Shown here: in pieces, positions 17,497 to 25,729 of the stretch
Layout of the letters: the number at the start of each line of letters is the position of its first letter
How positions within the stretch are numbered: position 1 is the first letter of the stretch
Source of the DNA: Thiobacillus denitrificans DSM 12475
Lineage (GTDB): Bacteria > Pseudomonadota > Gammaproteobacteria > Burkholderiales > Thiobacillaceae
Reading direction: 5' to 3'
Length of the DNA: 64,000 bases
Assembly (NCBI RefSeq): GCF_000376425.1
Contig: NZ_AQWL01000006.1
Span: forward strand, 87,046 to 151,045
Made by a program: the position numbers and the translations under genes
Notes under the pieces: model-generated
The model's input: only the letters and a program-made list of their open reading frames with translations
Told to the model about the DNA's origin: nothing
The model's database searches: none

Positions 17497-17513
17497 AGCA
17501 GCATCCGTGCCAG
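17497..17513 (-). promoter_or_regulatory. Sigma-54 (-24/-12) promoter of the usp-sulP-complex operon
   Basis: The minus strand reads CTGGCACGGATGCTGCT. This matches the sigma-54 consensus YTGGCACG-N4-TTGCW at nearly every position, with the exact GG-N10-GC spacing (GG at 17511-17510, GC at 17499-17498). Transcription would start near 17487, about 22 nt before the ATG at 17465. The divergent neighbour encodes an NtrC-type activator with an intact GAFTGA motif, which is what such a promoter needs. Confidence 0.8.
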
Positions 17514-17603
17514 TCCGGCGCTTTCATGCAAGGAATTGAATTAGCGCATGAAATTCCAGGCCGTGCGATTGCGTGCGGAAGCACGGGTGTTGCGTATCGA
17601 AAT

Positions 17604-17650
17604 GGTTAAAGCGCATTCTTTCCGGGTAGAAAGGTTAAATTTTGGTTAAA
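17604..17650. promoter_or_regulatory. Triple GGTTAAA motif, candidate activator site
   Basis: GGTTAAA occurs at 17604-17610, 17633-17639 and 17644-17650; the last two are 11 bp apart, one helical turn. They lie about 93-140 bp upstream of the -24 element, the normal place for an upstream activating sequence of an NtrC-type regulator. The surrounding DNA is AT-rich. A TTAACC core recurs upstream of the third SulP gene. Confidence 0.4.
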
Positions 17651-17687
17651 TCTTTGTTATTTATGCATTAATCTTAAAATTTTTCAG

Positions 17688-17728
17688 GATGTTGCAATGC
17701 GTGTATTTATATTGCATTTGGCAACATC
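17688..17728. promoter_or_regulatory. Inverted repeat upstream of the sensor-kinase gene
   Basis: GATGTTGCAATGC (17688-17700) faces GCATTTGGCAACATC (17714-17728). The outer eight bases GATGTTGC/GCAACATC are perfect. The dyad ends 18 bp before the kinase start codon and may be an operator, for example for autoregulation by the encoded two-component system. Confidence 0.5.
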
Positions 17729-17746
17729 AGATGGCATGCTGGCGCC

Positions 17747-19240
17747 ATGCATTCGCTGCGCCGCAAGATCACGCTCGGCTATTACGCGCTGGCCACCCTG
17801 ACCGTCGGCCTGTCTGTGTTCGCCTTTTTCGAGTTGCGGCTCATCGGCGACAAGGTCGTCGCGGGCGGCCACATTGCCGAATTCTTCGATGCCACCCTGG
17901 AAATCCGCCGCTTCGAGAAAAACATTTTTCTCTATCGGCAGGTGGAGGATCTGACCGAAAACCGGGCTTATATCCGGCAGGCACAGGCGCTGCTGCAGAA
18001 TCACCGCGCAGCTTTCGTCAGCTTCGCCGGCGCGCGCCAAACCGATGCGTTGGCACGTTCTTTGAGACGTTACGCCGCGCGCATGGAGGCCTACACGGCA
18101 GGCGATCCGGTCCCGGCCGCCGATCTGGAAAACGAAATCCGCCAGATCGGCAAGACGATGGTCAGCGCGGCCGAGGCGATCGCCCGCGCTGAACGGACAG
18201 ACTTGCAAGCCTCGCTGGCCCGGCATCGCCAGGTGCTGGCAGGCTCGATCGTGTTTCTGGCGCTGGCGGCGGTGGCGCTCGGGCTGCTGGTGTCGCGGCG
18301 CGTCGCGCGGCCGCTGCAGCGCCTGGAAGAGGACATGGCCGCGGTGGCCAGCGGCAGGCTGACCCGCCTGGAGCCGGTCTCGCCCGACCGCGAAATCGTT
18401 TCGCTTACCCGGGCCTTCAACCAGATGATGCGCGAACTGGAACTACGCCAGCAGCAACTGTTGCGCGCCGAGAAACTGGCCTCGCTCGGCACCCTGCTGT
18501 CAGGGGTGGCGCATGAACTCAACAATCCGCTGTCCAATATTTCGAGTTCCTGCCAGATCCTGCTGGAGGAGGGCGAGGCGACCGATCCCGTGCTGCGCGA
18601 CGAACTGCTGGCGGAAATCGACGCGCAGACGCTGCGCGCACGCAACATCGTGCGCTCGTTGCTGGACTTCGCGCGCGACCGCGAAATCCGCCGCGAAGTC
18701 CTGCCGCTTGCGCCACTGATCGAGGAAACCCTGCGTTTCGTCAAGGGCCAGGTGCCCAGCCGCGTCGCCGTGACGGTCGATATTCCGGCGGATCTGTGCG
18801 TGACCGGCGACCGGCAGCGATTGCAGCAGGTGTTTCTCAACCTCATCCGCAACGCCCTTGAGGCGGTGGACGCCGCCGGCCATGTGGCGCTTGTCGCCCG
18901 GTCGCGTCCGGCAGTGCGCGCAGCGCCGGATGGCAAAAACCGGTTTACCTTCGGCCATTGCGCCAGCAGTGGCAAGGTGGCCGACATCGCGGTGCGCGAC
19001 GACGGCCACGGCATCCCCGCCACCCTGCTGCCGCGCATCTTCGATCCCTTCCTCACCACCAAGGAAGTGGGCAAGGGGTCGGGACTGGGACTGTTCATTG
19101 CCTTCGAGATCGTCGAAGAACATGGCGGCTGCATTGCCGTGGAAAGCGAGCCCGGCACGGGAACGGTTTTCCATGTCTGCCTACCCGTGCAGGAAAACCC
19201 CTGCCCCCAAGGGGGCACCGAACAATCGGAGAACTCATGA
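17747..19240 (+). CDS. Membrane sensor histidine kinase, NtrB-like
   Basis: 497 residues. TM1 about 12-33, a periplasmic sensor region 34-163 with no named domain, TM2 about 165-184, a HAMP linker, then HisKA with the phosphorylation site in GVAHELNNPLSN (H256). The ATPase domain has N-box FLNLIRNALEAVD, G1 VRDDGHGIP and G2 GKGSGLGLFI. It is translationally coupled to the response regulator (ATGA). No Shine-Dalgarno is obvious before the ATG. Because it diverges from the usp-sulP-complex operon, it probably senses the state that operon corrects. The ligand is unknown. Confidence 0.9.
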   Translation: MHSLRRKITLGYYALATLTVGLSVFAFFELRLIGDKVVAGGHIAEFFDATLEIRRFEKNIFLYRQVEDLTENRAYIRQAQALLQNHRAAFVSFAGARQTDALARSLRRYAARMEAYTAGDPVPAADLENEIRQIGKTMVSAAEAIARAERTDLQASLARHRQVLAGSIVFLALAAVALGLLVSRRVARPLQRLEEDMAAVASGRLTRLEPVSPDREIVSLTRAFNQMMRELELRQQQLLRAEKLASLGTLLSGVAHELNNPLSNISSSCQILLEEGEATDPVLRDELLAEIDAQTLRARNIVRSLLDFARDREIRREVLPLAPLIEETLRFVKGQVPSRVAVTVDIPADLCVTGDRQRLQQVFLNLIRNALEAVDAAGHVALVARSRPAVRAAPDGKNRFTFGHCASSGKVADIAVRDDGHGIPATLLPRIFDPFLTTKEVGKGSGLGLFIAFEIVEEHGGCIAVESEPGTGTVFHVCLPVQENPCPQGGTEQSENS

Positions 19241-20595
19241 CCAGCGGCAAACTCCTGATCGTGGACGACGAAAAAGTCGCCATGAAAAACCTCGAGCACG
19301 TGATGAAAAAGGAGGGCTACGCGGTCACCGCCACCCAGAGCGGGAGCAACGCCCAGGCCCTGCTTGAAAAGCAGTCCTTTGACGTGGTGCTTACCGACCT
19401 GCGCATGGAGAAGGTGGACGGCATGCAGATACTCCGGCGCTGCCGCGAAAGCCACCCCGATACCGAAGTCATCCTGATCACCGGCTACGCCACCCTGGAA
19501 TCCGCCGTCGAGGCGATGAAGCGCGGCGCCTTCTACTACATCGCCAAACCCTACCGTCTGGACGAGGTGCGCAAGGTGGTGGCCGAAGCGCTGGAGAAAA
19601 TCCGCCTCAAGCGCGAAAACCGCAGCCTCAGGGAACAGGTGGAAAGCTACCAGGGCAAGGTGCGCATCCTCACCCAGGATCACCACATGCAACACCTGCT
19701 CGACATGGCGCGGCAGGTTGCGCCGACCGACTGCAACATCCTCATCACCGGCGAATCCGGCACCGGCAAGGAGCTGTTCGCCCGCTACCTGCACCATCAC
19801 AGCCGGCGCGCGTCCGGTCCTTTCGTGGCGGTGAATTGCGGCGCATTCAACGAGGAGCTGCTGGCCAACGAGCTGTTCGGTCACGTCAAGGGCGCCTTTA
19901 CCGGCGCCCACGCCGACAAGCAAGGGCTGCTGGAAGCGGCCAGCGGCGGCACGCTGTTTCTCGACGAGATCACCGAAATGTCGCCCGCCATGCAGGTCAA
20001 GTTGCTGCGCGTGATCCAGGAAAAGGAAGTGCTGCCCTTGGGTGCCACCCGGCCCATCGCGGTGGACGTGCGTTTCATCGCCGCCACCAATCGCGATGTG
20101 CAGGAAATGGTCAAGGCCGGCGGCTTCCGCCAGGATCTCTATTTCCGTCTCAACGTCGTCAACCTGCATATCCCCGCCTTGAGCGCCCGCAAGGAGGACG
20201 TGCCGCTGCTGGCCCAGCATTTCCTGCTCAAGCACGCCGCCCTGATGGGCAAGGATGTCGGCGAGCTTGCGCCCGACACCCTCGAACTGCTGCGCGCCTA
20301 CGACTTTCCCGGCAACGTGCGCGAACTGGAAAACATCGTCGAGCGCGGCGTCGCGCTCTCCAATGGCCACCGCATCGAACCCGCCCAGCTGCCGGAAGAC
20401 CTGCGCGAACTGTCGATCCGCACCTTCCGCAAAAAAGAGGGGCGCATCCCCAGCCTGGAAGAGCAGGAGCAGGACTACATCAACTGGGTGCTGCAAGAAG
20501 CCGGCGGCAACCAGACCCTTGCCGCGCAAATCCTCGGCATCGATCGTGTGTCCTTGTGGCGCAAGCTGAAACGGTACGAGGTGGAGAAAGGGTGA
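19237..20595 (+). CDS. NtrC-family sigma-54-dependent response regulator
   Basis: 452 residues. Receiver domain with phospho-acceptor D54 (VVLTDLRM); AAA+ domain with Walker A GESGTGKE (172-179), sigma-54-contacting GAFTGA (219-224) and Walker B GTLFLDE; C-terminal Fis-type helix-turn-helix (TLAAQILGIDRVSLWRKLKR). All parts needed for sigma-54 activation are present. Its start codon overlaps the kinase stop. The best visible target is the -24/-12 promoter across the divergent region. Confidence 0.94.
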   Translation: MTSGKLLIVDDEKVAMKNLEHVMKKEGYAVTATQSGSNAQALLEKQSFDVVLTDLRMEKVDGMQILRRCRESHPDTEVILITGYATLESAVEAMKRGAFYYIAKPYRLDEVRKVVAEALEKIRLKRENRSLREQVESYQGKVRILTQDHHMQHLLDMARQVAPTDCNILITGESGTGKELFARYLHHHSRRASGPFVAVNCGAFNEELLANELFGHVKGAFTGAHADKQGLLEAASGGTLFLDEITEMSPAMQVKLLRVIQEKEVLPLGATRPIAVDVRFIAATNRDVQEMVKAGGFRQDLYFRLNVVNLHIPALSARKEDVPLLAQHFLLKHAALMGKDVGELAPDTLELLRAYDFPGNVRELENIVERGVALSNGHRIEPAQLPEDLRELSIRTFRKKEGRIPSLEEQEQDYINWVLQEAGGNQTLAAQILGIDRVSLWRKLKRYEVEKG

Positions 20596-20608
20596 TGCGG
20601 GCAGAACC

Positions 20609-20641
20609 GGCAGGCGGCCGCTTTCGTGCCATCTGCCTGCC
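20609..20641. terminator. Stem-loop between convergent genes
   Basis: GGCAGGC (20609-20615) pairs with GCCTGCC (20635-20641) in the gap between the response regulator and the convergent peptidase gene. There is no T-tract; it is a plausible weak bidirectional terminator. Confidence 0.35.
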
Positions 20642-20677
20642 TTAACGGGGCGGGAGCAGGAGGCCAATCAGGTCGAC

Positions 20678-21682
20678 TCAGGCGCTTCCGGGCGTTTGTC
20701 GAACGGGGCAGGCGGGCGGCGGCAGGCAGTTTTCCGCGCCCGCTACCCGTTGCTCTTCCATTTCGTTCAGGGTAAGCGCGTACTCGTTGTTTTCGGGCGC
20801 GATCCGCTGGGCGCAGCGCGCCGCCATCCGGGCTGAACGGATGCATTGCTGCCTGGCCAAAGCGTAGGCAAGGTTGTTCCAGGCAGCGGCGGTGCCGGAC
20901 TCGATGCGCAGGGCACGGCGGAATGCCTGTTCGGCTTGCCGGGCGTGGCCGAGGGCGTAATCGGCGTTGCCCAGCCCGAGCCAGGCGACGGGATTGTCCG
21001 GCCATCGTTCGGTCGACGCCTGGTAGGCAGTACGGGCTTCCTCATGCATGCCGAGGCTTTCGAGAGCGCTTGCGGTTTCCAGGTAGGGTGTGGCCTGGGG
21101 CCGTGCCGGAAAGGCGCCGGGGGCGAGCACGACTATGCCCCATCGTGCGGCGCGGTCCCAGGTGTTCAGAAACACGCGCAAGGGCGTGATGCGCCTTGGC
21201 GCGGTGCCCGAGCGCAGGATGAGTTCCTGCCGCTCCAGGTCGTAGCCGATTGCCACCGCATAGTGCCAGCGCGGCAGCCAGTCCAGCCCCAGATTTTGCA
21301 GGACCAGCACGGGATGGCCGGCTGCAATTTCTGTCAGCAGGGCATCCAGTGCGGGCTCGATCGCCAGTGCCAGCAATCCCTGCCGGCGCGTGGCCGCCAC
21401 GATTTCCGCCTGCAGGCTGCCCTCGCGGGCGGGCAGGTAGACCTGGGGAACGAGCGCTTCGGGCGTGACGGCTTTGCCGCGCGCATTCAGCATCGTGGCC
21501 AGCGCGGCCGGCCCGCACTGGTAGCGTTCCTGGGGAAAGAAGGGGGTGGCGGCCAGTTCCACCCTGGCCGGGAGTTCGGCCAATCGCGTGTCCGGGATTG
21601 GTGTCCGATGGGCGCAGGCCGCAAGCAGGACACCCATGAATAGAACGCCCGCCAGAAGGCGGGCGCGGCAGGCATTCCTCAT
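20678..21682 (-). CDS. PA2778-family C39-like cysteine peptidase lipoprotein with TPR
   Basis: 334 residues. An N-terminal signal with lipobox (VLLAAC, modified Cys at about 23) predicts a membrane-anchored, periplasm-facing lipoprotein. The peptidase part has the active-site segment YQCGPAALATML and the histidine in PRWHYAVAIGYD, the C39-like arrangement. The C-terminal third (about 210-300) holds tetratricopeptide-like helices. It lies 10 bp after the PA2779-type gene on the same strand. Pairs of this kind occur in pseudomonads and other proteobacteria; I know of no established substrate. Confidence 0.82.
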   Translation of the reverse strand: MRNACRARLLAGVLFMGVLLAACAHRTPIPDTRLAELPARVELAATPFFPQERYQCGPAALATMLNARGKAVTPEALVPQVYLPAREGSLQAEIVAATRRQGLLALAIEPALDALLTEIAAGHPVLVLQNLGLDWLPRWHYAVAIGYDLERQELILRSGTAPRRITPLRVFLNTWDRAARWGIVVLAPGAFPARPQATPYLETASALESLGMHEEARTAYQASTERWPDNPVAWLGLGNADYALGHARQAEQAFRRALRIESGTAAAWNNLAYALARQQCIRSARMAARCAQRIAPENNEYALTLNEMEEQRVAGAENCLPPPACPVRQTPGSA

Positions 21683-21692
21683 CGAAACGGAC

Positions 21693-22088
21693 TTACTTGA
21701 TGGGATGCACGAAGGGGAAGATGTCGGTTACGCCGATGGCGTCGGTGATGATGAAGACGATGAAGATCAGCACAACAACGCCCAGCACGTCGCCGCCGGC
21801 AGGCAGTTCAGTGATGTGCTGATTGATCCGGGCGACTTCGGCATCGGTCAGGTTCGCCACTCGGTTCCTGGCGTCTTGAACGTCGACCCCTAGGGCAGAC
21901 AGCCGGTGCTGCAGGTCTTCCCGTTCCAGCAGGGATGCCAGCCGGTGACGATCCATCCTGCCCTGTTCGGCGGCCAGTACTTGGGCGGTGCCGACCATCC
22001 CGGCCTGGACCGGCGCAATCTGCGCGCCCAGAAACGAGGCGGCCAGCAACAGGGAAGCGAATTTCTTGATTGAGTGATGGAAACGCAT
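21693..22088 (-). CDS. PA2779-family membrane protein
   Basis: 131 residues from the ATG at 22088, eight bases after a perfect AGGAGG in the leader. It has a signal peptide (about 1-29, ending PVQAG), a helical middle with the family segment LGVDVQDARNRVANLTDAEV, then LPAGG at 95-99 followed by a hydrophobic helix (101-115). It is cotranscribed with the C39-like peptidase. C39 peptidases cut after double glycine, so the GG at 98-99 before the hydrophobic tail could be the cleavage site; this is inference. Confidence 0.82.
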   Translation of the reverse strand: MRFHHSIKKFASLLLAASFLGAQIAPVQAGMVGTAQVLAAEQGRMDRHRLASLLEREDLQHRLSALGVDVQDARNRVANLTDAEVARINQHITELPAGGDVLGVVVLIFIVFIITDAIGVTDIFPFVHPIK

Positions 22089-22224
22089 GGGGCCTCCTTG
22101 GCGAATTGGGCTCGTGGATGGATGGTGCAGACCCTGCCCGCAAGGCAGGCACCTTGTTGCAACATAGCACAGTCCCCATCGTTGCAAGGCCGGCCGGCGG
22201 GAACAACCTGGTGAAAAACTACAG

Positions 22225-22785
22225 CTAGAACTCGTTGCGGATGCGCTTGTAGCCCTTCACCAGTTCGTGGTTGGCCTGTGCCACGCTTTCCGAGAAATCG
22301 CTGACATCCGCCGTCACCCGCTCGATTCCGGCCAGATCCGCATTGGAGCGGATGTTGGCGGTCGAGGGGATGTAGAAGCGCTGCGGCACCTCGCAGCCTT
22401 CGACCACCGAGTTGTGGCGGATCACCGAATGGCTGCCGACCACGCAGTTGAACAGCACCGAGTTGAAGCCGACAAACACATGGTCGCCGACCGTGCACGG
22501 CCCATGCACGATGGAACGGTGCGCAATCGAGGTGCCGCGCCCGATGTTGACCCCGCCCCCCGCCTTGCAGTGAATCACCACCCCGTCCTGAATATTCGAA
22601 TCGGCGCCGATGACGATGGGCTCCATGTCGCCGTCGTCATCGACCTCGTCCGCGCGTATCACCGCATACGGGCCGATGAACACATTGGCTTCCACGACGA
22701 TCTTGCCGCAGAGGATGGCGGTGGGGTCGACGAAGGCGGTCTCGTGTACCTGGGGGATGTCTCCGTTGGGATTGCGACGAATCAT
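22225..22785 (-). CDS. Gamma-class carbonic anhydrase family protein (CA1)
   Basis: 186-residue left-handed beta-helix (hexapeptide repeat) protein of the CamH/CcmM-N type. The three zinc-ligand histidines are in place as H72 (VVIHCKAG), H89 and H94 (IAHRSIVHG), with the 17- and 5-residue spacing of CamH. The C-terminus is a helical tail. It is divergent from SulP2 (162 bp between starts) and has a close paralogue at the other end of SulP2. Interconversion of CO2 and bicarbonate next to an anion carrier is the likely role; activity of this subclass varies. Confidence 0.85.
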   Translation of the reverse strand: MIRRNPNGDIPQVHETAFVDPTAILCGKIVVEANVFIGPYAVIRADEVDDDGDMEPIVIGADSNIQDGVVIHCKAGGGVNIGRGTSIAHRSIVHGPCTVGDHVFVGFNSVLFNCVVGSHSVIRHNSVVEGCEVPQRFYIPSTANIRSNADLAGIERVTADVSDFSESVAQANHELVKGYKRIRNEF

Positions 22786-22875
22786 GCGTGGCCTCGATCG
22801 ATGTGCGGGCCGGAAACCGGCTTGCCCTGAATCCGCGGCGTGCGGGCGGGCCGGCGGCTTCCGGTACGTCGTGTC

Positions 22876-22924
22876 AAAATGTTAGAATATTACATTTTTC
22901 AACACTAATGTTGCTGTAAGCAAC
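22876..22924. promoter_or_regulatory. Dyads in the CA1/SulP2 divergent promoter
   Basis: This AT-rich region contains AAAATGT-N9-ACATTTT (22876-22898), enclosing a -10-like TAGAAT, and GTTGCT-GTA-AGCAAC (22910-22924). The second dyad shares the GTTGC/GCAAC half-site with the inverted repeat upstream of the sensor-kinase gene. No -24/-12 element is present here. Confidence 0.45.
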
Positions 22925-22947
22925 TAGTCAGCGTTCGGGGCGGCATC

Positions 22948-25122
22948 ATGTACGACAACAAATGGCTTGTACGGTTTTTTCCCTTTCTGGCCTGGTTTCC
23001 CGTCAATTCCATCGTCCTGCGCGGCGACATGATGGCCGGCATCACCGGCGCGCTGGTGCTGGTGCCGAAGGCGATGGCGTATGCTCAGCTGTCGGGGCTG
23101 CCGGTGTATTTCGGCCTGTATACGGCGTTCATCCCTGCGATCCTGGGAGCGTTGTGGGGATCTTCGCGGCAGCTGGCAACCGGCCCGGTGGCGATCGTGT
23201 CGCTGATGACGGCCGCGGCACTGGCGCCGCTGGCGATCCCGTTTTCCGAGGAGTACATCGGTCTCGCGCTGCTGCTGACGCTGATGGTCGGCGTCATCCA
23301 GTTCAGCCTGGGCGTGCTCAAGCTGGGCACCATCGTCAACTTCGTGTCGCATCCGGTGATTCTGGGCTTCATGAATGCGGCGGCCATCATCATCGCGCTC
23401 TCCCAGCTTGACCTGCTGCTGGGCATCCCCAAGGGCCGCAGCGATTCCTTCCTGGTGGATATCTGGGAAATGTTCACTTACCTGCCGCAGACCCATCTGC
23501 CCACGCTGGCGATGTCGGTGTTCGCGCTGGTGCTGATGCTGGGGATGAAGAAGATCCCGCTGCTGGCCAAGCCCAGCGTGCTGGTTGCGGTGGTGATCAC
23601 CACCCTGGTCAGCTTTGCGGTCGGCTTTGCGCACAAGACCAGCGGCGCGCCCGACACGATCGCCGACCCCGCCGCGCGCGAACTGGTGGCGAGCTACGCC
23701 CAGGCGCAGGCGCGCATCGACGACATCAAGGCCGATGTCACGGCGAAAACGGCCGCATTGCGGGTGCTGGAAAAGACGAACGACGCCCGCGCCGCGGCCG
23801 ACCTCAACTACCAGATCGACTTGCTGAATCTGGAGGCCTCCGGCTTCGAGCAGCAAAACAAGGAACGCCTGCAATACATCCGCAAGCTGGGTTTCGAGCG
23901 CGCCGACGCGCCTGAGGAGCAGTCGGCCATGCTGTATCTGCAAGGCGCCGTCCCCGACGGCGTGAAGACCGACGGCCAGCACTGGCACATCAAGAAAATC
24001 GAAAACGGCACGATGAACCTGACCGGCGGTGGCGACGTGGTCGGCAACATCCCGGCAGGCCTGCCGTCCTTCCGCGTGCCGGCGCTGTCGCTCGACGCCT
24101 TCATGCAGCTGTTTGCCGCCGCGCTGATCATTGCGCTGGTCGCTTTCATGGAAAGCATCTCGATGGCCAAGGCGTTGGCGGCAAAGACCAAGCAGCGACT
24201 CGATCCCAACCAGGAACTGATCGGCCAGGGCGTCGCCAACATGGGCGGCTCGTTCTTCCAGGCCTATCCGGCCACCGGTTCCTTCACCGGCTCGGTGATC
24301 AACCTGCAGGCGGGCGCGAAAACCGGCCTGGCCATGGTGTTCAACGGGGTGTTCGTCGCGATCACGCTGCTGTTTCTGACGCCCTTACTCTACCATCTGC
24401 CGAAGGCGACGCTGGGCGTCATCATCCTGCTGGCGGTCGCCGGCCTGCTCACCCCGGCCGCGATCAAGCATGCCTGGAAGGCCAGCAAGGCGGACGGCGC
24501 GGTGGCGATCGTCACCTTCTGCGTCACGCTGATCGCCGCCCCGCACCTGGACAAGGGCATCCTGATCGGCGCGGCGCTGGCGCTGGCGCTGTTCCTGTAC
24601 CGCACCATGAAACCGCGCGTCGCCCAGCTCGGCCGCTACGCCGACGGCACCCTGCGCGACGTCAATGTGAACCCGGGCCTGCCCACCAGCGAGCATGTCG
24701 TCGCCATGCGCTTCGACGGCCAGCTGTACTTCGCCAACGTCTCCTACTTCGAGGACACCATCCTCGAAGCGGTGGCCGAACATCCCAAGGCCCGCTACGT
24801 GCTGGTGGTGGGCGACGGCATCAACAACCTGGATGCCACCGGCGAGGAGGTCATCCAGCACCTCAACGAGCGCCTGCATGGAAGCGGCATCACCCTGGTG
24901 TTCTCCGGCCTCAAGAAACAGGTGCTCGACGTGATGCGCAACACCGGCCTGTTCGACGAGATCGGCCAGCAGCACATTTTCGCCAACGAGGACCAGGCGC
25001 TGGCGGCCATCTACGAATGGCTGGGCGAGACGGGCAGGGACGATCTATTCTGTCCGGTCAGCAAGCCGCAGCAGGAACAGCCGTCGTCCCTGCCCGCGCT
25101 TGAGCCGGGCATCGCGCGTTAG
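22948..25122 (+). CDS. SulP-family anion transporter with STAS domain and coiled-coil insertion (SulP2)
   Basis: 724 residues, paralogous to SulP1 over its whole length. The SulP core (VPKAMAYAQLSGLPVYFGLY), an insertion of about 135 residues at 230-365 with a coiled-coil-like stretch (247-315), and a C-terminal STAS domain are present. Both SulP1 and SulP2 share the segment GGGxVVGxIPxGLPS at the re-entry into the membrane. It is sandwiched between two gamma-carbonic anhydrases: CA1 divergent, CA2 convergent with stop codons overlapping by three to four bases. This neighbourhood argues for bicarbonate as substrate. Confidence 0.9.
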   Translation: MYDNKWLVRFFPFLAWFPVNSIVLRGDMMAGITGALVLVPKAMAYAQLSGLPVYFGLYTAFIPAILGALWGSSRQLATGPVAIVSLMTAAALAPLAIPFSEEYIGLALLLTLMVGVIQFSLGVLKLGTIVNFVSHPVILGFMNAAAIIIALSQLDLLLGIPKGRSDSFLVDIWEMFTYLPQTHLPTLAMSVFALVLMLGMKKIPLLAKPSVLVAVVITTLVSFAVGFAHKTSGAPDTIADPAARELVASYAQAQARIDDIKADVTAKTAALRVLEKTNDARAAADLNYQIDLLNLEASGFEQQNKERLQYIRKLGFERADAPEEQSAMLYLQGAVPDGVKTDGQHWHIKKIENGTMNLTGGGDVVGNIPAGLPSFRVPALSLDAFMQLFAAALIIALVAFMESISMAKALAAKTKQRLDPNQELIGQGVANMGGSFFQAYPATGSFTGSVINLQAGAKTGLAMVFNGVFVAITLLFLTPLLYHLPKATLGVIILLAVAGLLTPAAIKHAWKASKADGAVAIVTFCVTLIAAPHLDKGILIGAALALALFLYRTMKPRVAQLGRYADGTLRDVNVNPGLPTSEHVVAMRFDGQLYFANVSYFEDTILEAVAEHPKARYVLVVGDGINNLDATGEEVIQHLNERLHGSGITLVFSGLKKQVLDVMRNTGLFDEIGQQHIFANEDQALAAIYEWLGETGRDDLFCPVSKPQQEQPSSLPALEPGIAR

Positions 25123-25679
25123 AACTCGTTGCGGATGCGCTTGTAGCCCTTGACCAGCTCGTGGTTGGCCTGCGCCACGCTTTCTGAGAAATCGGCCGCA
25201 TCGGGAGTGACGCGTTCGATGCGGGCCAGCTCCTCGTCCGAGTGGATATTGCAGGTGGAGGGAATGTAGAAGCCGTCGGGCACGCTACAGCCTTCGACCA
25301 CCGAGTTGTGGCGCACCACCGAGCCTGCGCCCACCACGCAGTTGAACAGCACCGAATTGAAGCCGATGAAGACGCGGTCCCCCACCGCGCAGGGGCCATG
25401 TACGATGGAGCGGTGGGCGATCGACGTGTGTTCGCCGATCTCGACCCGGCCGCCTGCCTTGGAATGGATCACCACGCCATCCTGGATGTTCGAATGGGCG
25501 CCGATGACGATGGGTTCCATGTGGCCGTTGTCATCGACTTCGTCGGCACGGATCACCGCATAGGGGCCGATGAAGACATTCTCGCCGACGATGATGTGGC
25601 CGCAGAGGATGGCGGTAGGGTCGACGAAGGCGGTGTCGTGCACGACCGGCAGGTCGCCTCGGGGGTTGCGACGAATCAA
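25119..25679 (-). CDS. Gamma-class carbonic anhydrase family protein (CA2)
   Basis: 186 residues, a close paralogue of CA1 with the same length and the same ligands H72, H89 and H94. The 3' ends of the two genes are nearly identical at the DNA level, so this is a recent duplication or a converted pair in direct orientation. Its stop overlaps the convergent SulP2 stop. It lies upstream of the stress-type gene at 26194 only in map order; the two share a strand, and a separate promoter in the 50-bp gap or readthrough from SulP3-USP2 could drive it. Confidence 0.85.
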   Translation of the reverse strand: MIRRNPRGDLPVVHDTAFVDPTAILCGHIIVGENVFIGPYAVIRADEVDDNGHMEPIVIGAHSNIQDGVVIHSKAGGRVEIGEHTSIAHRSIVHGPCAVGDRVFIGFNSVLFNCVVGAGSVVRHNSVVEGCSVPDGFYIPSTCNIHSDEELARIERVTPDAADFSESVAQANHELVKGYKRIRNEF

Positions 25680-25729
25680 GGTAAATCCTTCCTGTGGATG
25701 GGCTGAAAAGTGGCGGGCAGGCGGCCTGC

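Noticed and set aside
19203-19216. GCCCCC-AA-GGGGGC hairpin as a terminator between kinase and regulator
   Set aside because: It lies in the coding end of the kinase gene, has no T-tract, and the two genes overlap by ATGA, so termination there is unlikely.
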